A DNA stretch of 64,000 nucleotides. Origin: Adiantum capillus-veneris (taxonomy: Eukaryota > Streptophyta > Polypodiopsida > Polypodiales > Pteridaceae). The translations under genes and the position numbers were made by a program. Under the pieces are notes generated by a model. It did not search any database and had not been told where the DNA came from. It worked only from the letters and a program-made list of their open reading frames with translations. The stretch covers positions 121,294,043 to 121,358,042 of the forward strand of contig CM043960.1 in assembly GCA_014529385.2 (NCBI GenBank). Direction: 5' to 3'. This document shows, in pieces, positions 31,469 through 42,180 of the stretch (its first letter is position 1; every line of letters begins with the position of its first letter).

Positions 31469-33240
31469 ATGGATGTATGTGTGAATACGTCGATGCCTAC
31501 TCAATTTTGCAATGAGAACGGCTATGATATAATTCCCATACAAATGATCTCAACCCTCCACATTGAAGATGAAATTGAGGAAACCAAGGACTTGATGAAA
31601 GCTCAACAAGTCTTTTCAGACCTCTACTACGATGCAACATATGAGTTAGACGAATAGTCAGCTACCTCAAAAGATTCGGGGTCGGAAAAAGAACATGTGG
31701 GAACTAAGTTACTCTTGAAAGGAGGGGAGGAAAAGTTTTTTGACTTTCCTAACCAAAAATCAAGAAGACAAAAATGGTATAGACAAAAAAGAAACATCAG
31801 AAACGTGAAAACAAGACCTATGCCATCAGTCTCCAGTAGAACACAATTCCTGATGCAGATAGATGCACATGATTGTGTCAAGGAAAAAGTCACTGGCAAA
31901 TATCCGTCAAACAAAAATCCAAAAATGTCAAAAACATTGAGGAAAACAAGGAAGGATACTCAATCAAAGCCAAACAAATAGGACAAGGAGCCAACCATGA
32001 TACGAGTTGAGCGGAAAAAGAAACATCAAGAGTTGAAAAAAGCTCTAAAGGAGATATATACGACCGAAATGGAAACCACAGAAGAGGATGGTAAGGATGT
32101 AATGAGTGTTCCATCTCATTACAAAAAGTATACTCTCCAAGATCGAAAAATCATTGTCAAACAATCTGTTAGAGAACTATGGAAACAGGGCGAGTCCTAC
32201 GAAGGGCCCGAGGATGCGAAAAAGATAGACTTAACTGAACCAAGGGAAGAACCTAGGCTTGCCTACATTGCAAATGACCTAACAGAGGAAGAAGAAGAGA
32301 TTTTGCTAAGCTTGCTAAAAGAATACCGAGATATCTTCGCTTGGTCTTACAAGGATCTCAAGGGTGTTGATCCATAAATTTGTCAACATACCATACCCAT
32401 GAGAGATGATGCGAAACCAAATAGACAAAGGCCATACACATATAATGAAACATTTGGTAGGAAAATCAAAGAAGAGATTGAGAAACTAAAGGGAGCTGAA
32501 TTCATTTACTGAATTGAACACACAGATTGGGTGTCTCCAATTGTGGTAGTACCCAAGAAGAATGAAAAATTACGAGTGTGTATCAATCTCAAAAAAGTGA
32601 GTGCAGCTACCATTAGAGACAACTTTCCTCTTCCATTCACTGAGCATGTGTTAGAACGAGTTGCAGGGAAAGAAGCTTACAGCTTCTTAGATGGATTTTC
32701 GGGATACAATCAACTTTTGGTTGACCCAAAAGATCAGCATAAAACTGCTTTTGCAACAAAATGGGGTATTTTTGCCTATCGGGTTATGCCCTTTGGATTA
32801 ACTAATGCTCCTGCCACATTTCAAAGATTGATGAGCCATGCTTTTAAAGAATATCTTAAAAAATTCTTGGAAGTGTATATGGATGATCTTTGTGTACATT
32901 CATCAATCCGGGTTGATCATTTTGAACACCTCAAAAAGGTGTTCGAAAAATGTAGACTTTATAGTATTTGCCTAAATCCTAAAAAGTGCACATTCATGGA
33001 TAGATAAGGAAAAATTCTTGGACATATAGTGTTTAAAAATCGCATAGCTACTGATATGGATAAAATTCATGTTATTGTTGATTTGCCTAGACCAACAACA
33101 GTCAAGGGGGTTCAAGCCTTCATGGGGCATTGTGGATATTACAGACAGTTCATTTACATGTATGCTATAATTGCAAAATCCATGTATAGCTTGATTACAC
33201 ACTTTGAATATGGACCGAGGCATGTGAAGAATCCTTCATG
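31469..33240 (+). pseudogene. Element A linker and reverse transcriptase
   Basis: One continuous frame interrupted only by stops at 31655, 31979, 32375, 32510 and 33005. Acidic/basic linker to ~32270; then LSLLKEYRDIFAWSYKDLKGVDP, the usual lead-in to gypsy RT; then WVSPIVVVPKKNEKLRVCI, FSGYNQLLVDPKD, FAYRVMPFGLTNAPATFQRL and the catalytic VYMDDL (YMDD at 32876-32887), ending LGHIVF..MGHCGYYRQFI. Catalytic residues are intact; only the stops inactivate it. Each stop is one transition from Gln or Arg codons. Confidence 0.85.
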
Positions 33241-33660
33241 AAGCTTAAATAAGCTTTCACTTTAGCTCCAATATTGAAAGCACCAGATTGGAATAAGATT
33301 CCACATACATGTAGATGCTTCCAATTTTTCCATAGGTTGTATACTAGCTCAACCAGGAGACAAGAAAATTGACTTTTCTATTTCTTATGCTAGCCGACAA
33401 TTGAACATGGCAGATAAGAATTACATTACCACTGAAAGAGAAGGGTTAGGAATGATCTATGCCGTTGAAAAGTATAGACATTACCTATTAGCCAACAAGT
33501 TCGTGGACCACCAAGCCTTGTGGTATTTGGTCAACAAGCCATGCAACACAGGAAGAATAGTGAGATGGTTCATCATTTTTTGGAATTTGATTTCACTGTG
33601 GTTGTAAAAAAGGGCACTACACATCAACAAGCAGATCATTTGTCAAGGATCGTTTCAGGA
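33241..33660 (+). pseudogene. Element A RNase H
   Basis: A small indel near 33240 and another near 33300 shift the frame. Readable motifs: APILKAPDW, VDASNFSIGCILAQPG, SYASRQLNMADKNY, TTEREGLGMIYAVEKYRHYLL, VDHQALWYL and HHFLEFDFTVVVKKGTTHQQADHLSR. The catalytic Asp and Glu of RNase H are present. Confidence 0.75.
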
Positions 33661-34440
33661 GAATCACCTAAAGGGGTAGACGATGATCTACCAGATGCCT
33701 ATTTGTTCTCCGTGGAAATGATACCTCGATGGTCGAAAAACATGGTATCATTGATGACCATAGCTCAAGTGGATTCACAAATACCACATCCTATTACAAT
33801 CGGATTAATCAAGGAATAGACTATGTATCAATTACTAGTTGGTAGGCTATACAAAAGAAATCAAGATGGAATATTGCTCTTATGCATTAATCCTAAAGAG
33901 AAAAACCAATACCTAAGTCAAGCACATATTACCATAGTAGGACTTCACTTTGCGGAAGATCAAATTATGCAAAGAATCTTGAGACTTGGAGTATTTTGGC
34001 CAACTATGAGGAGTGATGTTTGATTTTTTGTAAAGGATTGTCCTCAATGTCAAAAACAAACACCCATACCTCATGTAACATTGTTTCAAATGTCGCCTGT
34101 TTCTAAGTGGAGTAACTATCTGGTTACTTACTTATCAAGCCGAACATTTCCTAAGGATATGAGTAAACGCCGTCAAAGAGCAATTGAAACTGAAGCAAGA
34201 GACTATGCTCTTATTGGAAACCAATTGTATCGGAAAGGTAAGGATCAACATTTGCGTCTTTGTGCAAATGAAGCCGAGTATATTTTGACTGTAGAACAAG
34301 CACATGTTGGATTAGCTGGAGGTCACTTTTCTAGTGAGACCACCGCAAGAGCAATCTTAATGGCAGGCATATGGTGGCCAACAATTTTTGCAGATGCCAA
34401 AGAATATGTTCGAAGGTGTGATGCTTGTCAATGAGCAGAA
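33661..34440 (+). pseudogene. Element A tandem H2C2 zinc-binding modules
   Basis: Two integrase-type zinc-binding modules follow each other in the same frame. Module 1 (~33830-34060): LYKRNQDGILLLC, HITIVGLHFAEDQIMQRIL, GVFWPTM, KDCPQCQ. Module 2 (~34150-34434): LYRKGKDQHLRLC, AHVGLAGGHFSSETTARAIL, GIWWPTIF, RRCDACQ. Stops at 33817 (TAG), 34021 (TGA) and 34432 (TGA) interrupt. Normal gypsy integrase has one such module before the catalytic core. Confidence 0.75.
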
Positions 34441-35400
34441 ATGCCAACATGTGTAGATAGCGTGCCCTTAAGACCAATGATGGGGGCTAGAGCTTTCACA
34501 AAACAGGGTATAGATTTTGTTGGGCCAATACAACCACCTACTTATAGAACCCAAGATGACTATATTATTGTAGCTACGGACTATTTGACCAAGTGGGCTG
34601 AGGCTAAAGCAACTCAAAAGAATGATGCCAAAACCACAGTCGCATTCTTATATGTGTATGTATTCATGAGATATGGACTTCCAATAGAAATTGTCAGTGA
34701 TCGGGGAACTCATTTCCTCAATGAGGTAATCGAGTATTTGCTTAATGAGTTTATGGTCATCCATAACAAATCAGCTCCCTATCACCCACAAGCAAACGAA
34801 CAAGCTGAGCATACGAACAAAATTCTTAGCTCGGTATTGACTAAAGTGGTTAGTTCAGGAAGGACAGACTGGGAAATGAATCTCCATGCAGCTCTATGGG
34901 CTTATCGAGTTTCATTCAAAACAACTTCAAATGATACACCCTTTAACCTTGTTTATGGTCTTGATGCCATACTTCTAATAGAATTTCTATTGCCGACATT
35001 AAGGGTAGCTAAAAATCTTGAGTGGACTGAACATGAATTGTTAGAAAGACTTAAAGATTTAGAAAAGCTAAACGAGCAAAGGCTAACTGCGTGTAGCTCA
35101 CATCTATGACCAAAAGCGGAAACAATAACAGTTTTTTGATTTCCATCTAATAACAAAAATCTTCAAGAAAGGGGACTTAGTTTTAATATATTCCCTTAAG
35201 CAACATATTTCCAAGTTTAAGAAAAAGGGAAATGAACCCTTTATCATTGACGGTGTGTCTCCAAGCGGAGCAGTTAAGCTATCCACCCTAGATGGTGAAC
35301 CAATGGATAATTTGATAAGTGGATGTCGTTTAAAGAAGTAAAATTTTCCGCTAACCAATGAATTGCTAGAAAGAATGCATGCAACCAAGCAAAGGATGGT
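34441..35400 (+). pseudogene. Element A integrase core and GPY/F-like module
   Basis: 222 open codons with the full D,D35E triad: GIDFVGP (Asp25), VSDRGTHF (Asp87) and HPQANEQAEHTNK (Glu123). Then WAYRVSFKTTSNDTPF and FNLVYGLDAIL. After two TGA codons and a frame change near 35150 comes FKKGDLVLIYSLKQHISKF, EPFIIDGVSPSGAVKL and LDGEPMDNLISGCRLKKY, a GPY/F-like C-terminal module. It would insert the cDNA in the nucleus. The piece from 34592 on is duplicated at 44824-46339. Confidence 0.85.
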
Positions 35401-35932
35401 TAAATGACAACAGGTTATTGATGAAGCCCACGAGCAAGCTCGGCTTCAGGTACTCAAACGAAAAGATGCTCTCAAAAATCAACAGATACCGATTCCCATC
35501 AACACTCTGGAAATAGATGACCGACAATGGGAATTGCCTAAAGATGTAGTGTCAACAGATGATGAATGGTTAGATGGAATGGACCTGCGCATTAAACTAC
35601 AACTCAAAAATCATAGCACAAATGCTTTGGTCGACACAGGAGCTAGAGTAAATGCAGTCAGTTATTCCATGTACAAAAAAGCAACAAGTCAAGCATTGAC
35701 AATAGGAATAGCGACGATAAAAGGATGCAACAAGAATCAAACACCAACATTGGGAATAGTCAACTTGAACGTGATAGTACAAAGATGTTCATGCCCTCAT
35801 AAGTTTGTATGCTTACCAGATGAACACATGAATGAGACAATGATTCTTGGAATTCCCTGGATGCGGACATACAAGGCAGTACCAGATTGAGATACAGATC
35901 AACTCAAGCTATCACCTAAAGGCGGGCTCATT
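35401..35932 (+). pseudogene. Second aspartic-protease-like domain downstream of integrase
   Basis: In frame after the GPY/F module: helical DEAHEQARLQVLKRKDALK, then INTLEIDDRQWELP, DEWLDGMDLRIKLQLKNHS, NALVDTGARVNAVSYSMYK (catalytic-type D-T-G-A at ~35632) and MILGIPWMRTYKAVP (ILG flap-strand motif at ~35850). This combination of DTGA and ILG is the retropepsin fold signature. A protease already lies in the usual place before RT (22030 and 30919), so this is a second one. TGA at 35888 replaces the Trp (TGG) kept in the copy at 46120. Confidence 0.7.
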
Positions 35933-36400
35933 GTTATAGTTGAACCAAGCAAGGAGGAATGGAGAGGGAGTAATCAGCAGAGCAAACCATGAAGCAATCA
36001 ATCTTCTCCATCCTCTCGACAAGCAAATGCTACAAGTAGCATGCAAGGACTCAAAAAAATATGGGTACCAAAAGCACAGCTTAAGGACAAGCCAATTCAA
36101 ATCTGGGTGCCCAAAAAATCACTGACAAAACCAAAGAAGGTTCCAAGGGTCAAAACACAGAGACGAGCTTCTCCGAGCAAGGAACCTAACTTAAAATGGA
36201 TTTGGCAAAAAAAGGAGCACTTATCTTCTCCACAAATCGTAAAACCAATCAAGCAATGGAGTTTAGTCTCAGAAGACTCCACAATACCATTCCAAACCAA
36301 GCAACCGAACCTACCAATGGCGAGAAAAAGCTCGACAACAGTCAAAAGTGCTACCAACAGCTGAGGCAATCAGCATGCTGAAGCATCATGATGGTACAAT
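35933..36400 (+). pseudogene. WVPK-motif tail of element A pol
   Basis: After a stop and a frame change the sequence gives LKKIWVPKAQLKDKPIQI, then WVPKKSLTKPKKVPR, then LKWIWQKKEHLSSP. Basic, Trp-containing, low-complexity tail. The same WVPK motif is repeated at the C-terminus of the element C polyprotein on the other strand. Function unknown; possibly nucleic acid binding. Confidence 0.55.
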
Positions 36401-37645
36401 CAAATAGAGAGCACACAAGCTACAAGATTTTCTCTTTGGAAGACAGCATCAGAAAGCCTCGACATCAGGAACCCTTGAGTTAATTACTCAAGACCCAACT
36501 CTTGCACATCATATTGGTTTGAACTGCATTGATCTTCAAAGCATGGTAGAGCCAACGACGGCTATGCATAATACACGATTGTTCGACCCATACACACAGT
36601 CGTCCCGGAGTACGCCATCTAGGAGGGGTGGAAGGGCACTAAGTAATTAAGGGCAATGTTTGAAGAGGGAGGAAAAAGTTCGATGTTAATATGTGGCTTT
36701 TTACAAACTTATCTAATAATGCCCTTATAATTCATCATCAAGGAAAAATTCACTGAAAATATCTTCCCGATGAGTGTAAATAGTGTATATACTATCAGAA
36801 AATAATCAAAAAATAGTCCTTTTTGGTTATTTTTCATCATTTATTTTTCTCAATAATGAGACTTAAAAATGGAGAAATCCAACAAAAAACAATAAAGCTG
36901 TATTTTTTAATGGATTTTCTTAATTATTGGATTTTTACTTTGCTTTTTGTTATTTTGTTTGTTTTTTCAATAAACAGGTCAAAAATTAATAATAAATAGC
37001 AAAGAGCACAGATGGAAAAACGAAAGACATGGTGGTGATCAGAAAGACAAGGTGGACAAGCACAAAAGTTTTCGATGAAATCGGAAGATGGAAGCGGGAA
37101 GCTTAAATTAGGCAGCCAGACCTACTTTTACAAAATTCTTGCAGAATGAGCTACAGGAATCCGATTGGGGAAATTTTTGAGTCTAACATAGATTTCACGA
37201 CCTAGTAGGACTTACGGGGGAATCTGAGAAAAAATGGTACGGGAAGTCCGGGTATAGATATCCTAAGTAGGCTAAAACCACCTCATTTCCACTTGTTACC
37301 TTTGCAGAGAGAGATTTTCGACCTCTTTCACGCATACTTTTCGGAGTCTACAGTTGTCCATTTTCAGCGCCGTCTCACACGAGACATGAGGGGTAAGTTC
37401 TTTACTCATCAATGATCCATTTTGTACGGTTGGAAGCTAGTATAAACCCCTATAAAAACCCTAGAATCCGAGCAGTGCACGAAGACCTACGACCAAAAAC
37501 TGACCATAGCGGCCTGTCAGCTCGACCAAATCGGATGAGATTTGAAGCGTAGCTGCCCTAACATAATAGAAATTTTCTATATCATCAGTTGACCATTCGA
37601 CAGGGATCGAGTGGGTCCCCAGTAGAAAAGCTAGGTTTTTAACAG
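36401..37645 (+). other. Non-coding stretch inside element A
   Basis: No gene. A purine run GAAGAGGGAGGAAAAAG at 36661-36677 followed by TTCGATGTTAATATGTGG could be a former polypurine tract with an LTR start, but I find no partner LTR. AT-rich from 36780 to 36990. A donor-like GGGGTAAGTTC occurs at about 37389. Confidence 0.4.
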
Positions 37646-37993
37646 ATGTCAGAATTTAGTTCTGACTCCATAGACAGCTTGCCTACGAGGTTTATATACA
37701 ATGTATATGATTGGTTTCGTGAAATCAATCAAGCAAAGCCCTCGAAAAGCAAAAAACGGCTCGAAGGCTACAAAGCATCAAATTTGACATACGACATCAA
37801 ACTGACTCCAAATGAGCCAAAATTGGATGAGTTGCTTCACAACTATGTTGCGGACAAGTCCAAAGCCTCAAAAGTGACTGACCAACTCAGCATGCAGTGT
37901 AGTTACAGAAATCAGAGCTTCCAGAGTCGACAAAGCACAAAGTGGTTCCGGCAAGACCAAACTTTACCAAATTCAATTTACAATTTGTTTTAG
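37646..37993 (+). CDS. Hypothetical 115-residue ORF before array 2
   Basis: MSEFSSDSIDSLPTRFIYNVYDWFREINQ... is an open frame, polar and Lys-rich, with no family I recognise. It lies immediately upstream of the second palindrome array, much as a leader ORF would. It may be the first coding piece of the coiled-coil ORF, or chance. Confidence 0.3.
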   Translation: MSEFSSDSIDSLPTRFIYNVYDWFREINQAKPSKSKKRLEGYKASNLTYDIKLTPNEPKLDELLHNYVADKSKASKVTDQLSMQCSYRNQSFQSRQSTKWFRQDQTLPNSIYNLF

Positions 37994-37999
37994 GTGTAT

Positions 38000-38660
38000 A
38001 GAATGTGTTTAGGTCAAAACTTTTTAGGTGTGCAAGAAAAATGTGACTACTGTAAATAATTACGATTATTTACTTTTGCACTATTTTTGCTTGGAAATTG
38101 TATCATCACCTCACCTATCACTTGTACACACCTATTACATGCCAAAAATCAAGTATGAGCCAAAATGATCACATATAACTTGGAAAATTGCCAAAAAACG
38201 CAAGGAAGTCTTTGCAAGCCAAATTCTGAGGTATGGACCACTGTTTTTGATCCAAATCACCTCATATCACATACAGAGGGCCTATACAATGCCTAGAACC
38301 AAGTTGTACAAAAAAATGTTTATTTTGGTAGAAAAGTTAATAATCGTGATTATTTACTTTCATGCCAAAATGGAAGAATTTTGCCATTTTTCCATCATAC
38401 ATCCAAAGTACATGATGTGCTAAGCCCACTAGCCAAGTTTGAACCAATTTGGAGCTCAAAATCTCACATTTCCTTTTATATCTACTGTTTCAGAGACTTA
38501 AGGCCAAAATCTGGTACCATTTTCATCCTATGCATCCAAATGAGCCCATATGTCACTCAAAGTATGTATTTGGTATATACTTCAAGCCTGTGATGCCAAG
38601 TTTGCAAAAAGTTGAAGTGATTACTCAGTTGTAAATAATCGCCATTCTTTACTTTTGTTG
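38000..38660 (+). repeat. Leader array 2: three ~290-bp units with the 22-bp palindrome
   Basis: Palindromes at 38052-38073, 38336-38357 and 38631-38652, spaced 284 and 295 bp, the same period as array 1 25 kb away. Each has one to three changes from the perfect form. Spacer sequences again carry ACATGATGTGCTAAGCC and TTTGGAGCTCAA-type phrases of the tandem unit. Confidence 0.85.
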
Positions 38661-38843
38661 CAATTTTTTGTGTGGACTTTATAATTTTGTTCCTTGTATG
38701 TTTTTATGCATCTATGCTTGTTCAAAAATTGATTTGAAGCGAATTGGACCAAAAGTGGCAGCATTTGAGACTAAAGGACATTTCAGAGAAAAATCTGTCA
38801 AATCTGCTAAGTGTGACTCTCTATTCACTGATGAACAAAAGCC

Positions 38844-40273
38844 ATGCAAGAAACAAAGAGGGCCAAGAAGAAGCTTAACCAAAAAGAAAAGTTGCAAGAG
38901 CTACCAGCATACCAACTGGACCCCGATTCAGTCAAAACTACAAAGGAAACTTATCTTTCAAAAGAACAGCTTGAAGAGCATCACACCACAATATTCACCA
39001 AAAGATTCAAGAGCGAAGAGGGACATCAGGTAGAGCTGCAGCTTCTACCAAAAGAAGTGTATGATGTCGCTGCAAAACCCAAGACCAAAGAAGCCAACCG
39101 AAGGCTAGGGCTCATAGATTTCTATGAATGAGAGCCGTGCCGAGTGGACTTCCAAAAAGATTACAAGCTTTTGTCCATGATCAAAGTAGATGGAACTGCT
39201 CAGATTTCTGACCCCCAAGGTAATAAAGTTGAAGTGGTAATTACCAAGGAGATAGTGGAAGAAGCACTCAGACTGTCCACAGAAGGAATGACAATGAGGT
39301 CAAGAGACAGAAAAACGACTGGAACTTTCACTAAAGAAACCGCCGCAGTCACCTTTGCAGACCTTATTCACAAACAGGTGGAGGAGCCCGCAAGGTTATA
39401 CCATCAATATTTCCATTTCCTTGCTAAGAGGCTGCCAAGGTATACCACGCCCAATCATGCGGTTGCCACCACCTTTACGTAAATCCTCAAGTCAATGACA
39501 AGGTAGCCAATTGACCACACACAATATGTCTTGTCCACAAAGAAAGAAGGAAAAATCACATACCTGGGTGCACCAGAGGTTTTGACAAGGATTGCATACC
39601 ATGCCATCGACATGTTGACAACTTACCACCTACCCCAGATCAAAACACTTGGATAGTGTCAGTTCAACCATCTCCTCGAGCTATAAGGTCTGCCAAGAGA
39701 TCATACAAGTCAGATGGAGAGTCTGCTAAGAGCTGGCCAAAATGACACAACAGTGATAGCTCAAATAATGAAGAAAAAAGAGCAGGACGGGAGGAAATGA
39801 AGAGAAAAGCCGTGGCAGTACACTAGGAGGAGCTTGTTCAAAAGCAATCCCAATTTGAAAGAGAGAAACACTCATACCAATGCAGCCACCAAGCACAAGG
39901 AAAGGACCTGGAAAAGTGGGTGTCTATTGGGCTTAAAGGACCAAGAACCAAGCATCACACCAGGAAGCAGGCTGAAGACCCGATGGAATCCCTGGAACCG
40001 ATGTATCAAGAAGCAGAAGGTTTAAAGTTGAAAGAAGCACAAGAAGCAGCAAGTAAAGCTAAAGAGGTGGCAAAAAAGAAAAAGCAAGCAGAGGAAGCCA
40101 CTGTACAGGGAGAAGAACAACATGCTCAAGGTGATGTGTCTCCCCGCATCTCTTCTCCTGTCTCTGAACACCAAGATTACCCAATGCTGAGCTCACCACC
40201 ATCACCGGTAGTTAGAACCACAATAACTGAGCCAACAAAAGAAGCAAAACCGACAAAGAAGTCATGCAACTGA
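38844..40273 (+). pseudogene. Coiled-coil ORF family, N-terminal half (copy B1)
   Basis: A reading frame interrupted by TGA 39129, TAA 39480, TAG 39504, TAG 39654 and TAA 39684, each one C-to-T step from Arg or Gln. Start region MQETKRAKKKLNQKEKLQEL is charged and helical. The middle (DFQKDYKLLSMIKVDG, VVITKEIVEEALRLSTEGM, ARLYHQYFHFLAKRLPR) looks like a folded helical domain of unknown type. The end is a Lys/Glu/Ala-rich helix (AQEAASKAKEVAKKKKQ) followed by a Ser/Pro linker. No catalytic motif. A ~3.7-kb insertion separates it from the coiled-coil half at 44.1 kb. Confidence 0.55.
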
Positions 40274-40594
40274 GTCTACATAAGAATTTGAACAGCAAGA
40301 AGCAGCAGAATCAACACAACAATGTAAGGTCCCTCCCTAAACCCTAGAGCCATTCAGAACTTTTTCAGCCTAGAAAATAATTTAGAAAAAGAAAGACCGA
40401 CAAAGAAGTCATGCGGACAACGAGACTTTAATCCAAAATGAAAAGACAAGGATATTTCGGATAAGAAATTACGTCCTCCCTATATTTTTCCAAAAAGATT
40501 AAGATTATTTTTATACTTCTTTGTCAATATTCGCATGAGAACTGATCTAGATCGAGAATTGGGAGAAAAAGGGACTAACTTGATTGAAAGATAA

Positions 40595-40805
40595 AGTTAA
40601 GAGATAAGAATTAAGAAGAAAATTGGGGTCCAATAGGAATTAAGAAGAGAATTGGGATCCAATAGCAATTGAGAAGAGAATTGGGGTCCAATAGCAATTG
40701 AGAAGAGAATTATGGTCCAATAGGATTTGAGAAGAGAATTGGGGTCCAATAGGAATTGAGAAGAGAATTGGGGTCCAATAGGAATTGAGTTGAGAATACC
40801 CACCA
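40595..40805. repeat. 29-bp minisatellite, about seven copies
   Basis: Unit AATTGGGGTCCAATAGGAAT plus TGAGAAGAG, with a few substitutions per copy. The period is not a multiple of three, so the Ser-Tyr-Trp-rich minus-strand frames across it are artefacts. Confidence 0.9.
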
Positions 40806-40810
40806 TTTCC

Positions 40811-40818
40811 TATATAAG
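40811..40818 (+). promoter_or_regulatory. TATA box
   Basis: CCTATATAAGCACCCGC just after the 29-bp minisatellite. Sequence and surroundings (GC-rich immediately downstream, then CTTTCTAATTTTACACACA) fit an RNA polymerase II core promoter, probably that of an LTR. Confidence 0.5.
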
Positions 40819-41089
40819 CACCCGCTCTCCTTTCTAATTTTACACACATATTGCTAAGCTACTTGCATACTTGCCATGCTCAAGATTATGCTTAAGTAAA
40901 TCAAGGTTTCCATTAAACCTTGCTCTTGCTCTCTCCCTCTCTTGAAGGCCAAACCCTTGAGGGTTTTGTGAAGAAGCTCCTCTCTCCTTCTTCTCCATCC
41001 TAAATCCCTTTCCTTCTTCCTTGAGCCTCACATCTCTTCAAGAAGGACTTCAACCCCACTTCCCTCTTGTTTAGAGGAGGCAATCTTTA

Positions 41090-41900
41090 TTTCTAGTAGG
41101 ATTAATTAATCCATGTGTTTTAATACTAAGAAGGTTTATGTGCATCATTTTAGGTTTAAGCTTTAATGGTAACTTTGGAATTAGAGTTAAGTATTAATGG
41201 TAGTTATGCATCATTAAGTTAAGCTTCAAAGGTAGATTTGCACTCGTAAGCTAAGCTTTAATGGTAACTTTGCAGTTAGGTGTAAGCTTTAGTGACTACC
41301 TTGTATTTTAGGTTTAAGCTTTAATGGAAACCTCGCAATTAGGGTTAAGTGATAAGAGTATCTATGCATCATAAAGTTAAGCTTAAAAGGTAGATTTGCA
41401 CTCATAAGCTAAGCTTTAATTGTAGCTTGGCACTTAAGTGTAAGCTTTAGTGATTACCTTGTATTTTTAGGTTTAAGCTTTAATGGAAACCTCGCAATTA
41501 GGGTTAAGTGATAAGAGTATCTATGCATCATTAAGTTAAGCTTCAAAGGTAGATTTGCACTCATAAGCTAAGCTTTAATGGTAACTTTGCACTTAGGTGT
41601 AAGATTTAGTGTGACTACCTTGTATTTTTAGGTTTAAGCTTTAATGGTAATCTCACAATTAGGGTTAAGTGCTAAGAGTATCTATGCATCATTAAGTTAA
41701 GCTTCAAAGATAGATTTTCACTCGTATGCTAAGCTTTAATGGTAACTTTGCACTTAGGTGTAAGCTTTAGTGACTACCTTGTATTTTTAGGTTTAAGCTT
41801 TAATGGTAACCTCGCAATTAGGGTTAAGTGCTAAGAGTATCTATGCATCATTAAGTTAAGCTTCAAAGGTTTAAGATACGATTTAATGGTAAATTTTCAC
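41090..41900. repeat. ~159-bp tandem repeat, about five copies
   Basis: The marker TATCTATGCATCATTAAGTT recurs near 41206, 41362, 41521, 41682 and 41842. Each unit has internal sub-repeats of the type TAAGCTTTAATGGTAAC. Decayed copies of the sub-repeat continue to about 42180. Confidence 0.85.
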
Positions 41901-42180
41901 TTAGGAAAAGCTTTGAAAGACAAGCTTGCAATTTAGGGTTTAGCTTCCATGGTGACCCTGTGTGATTCGGGTTAAGCTTCCATGGAAACCTTGTTCCATT
42001 AAAGAGAGAAAGGTTTAGTCTCATTATGGTAATCAACCTTAGGGTTTGCATGTCTCTTTACGGTAGGAAGAATGTATGGTTATAATCCTCTCTTTCCATG
42101 CTTTAATGGAAAGATCTGGATTCCCATTTTATCCCCAAAGCGAGCTTTAATGGAAAGCTCGAAGACTCATAAATTATAGG

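Noticed and set aside
31469-35410. U-to-C RNA editing (known in fern organelles) rescuing the stop codons
   Set aside because: Such editing acts on mitochondrial and plastid transcripts; these are nuclear retroelements with frameshifts as well, so deamination decay is simpler.
36661-36700. Purine tract and TGTTAATATG as the true 3' LTR start of element A
   Set aside because: The following sequence does not match the 5' LTR at 11056, and no second copy is in the window.
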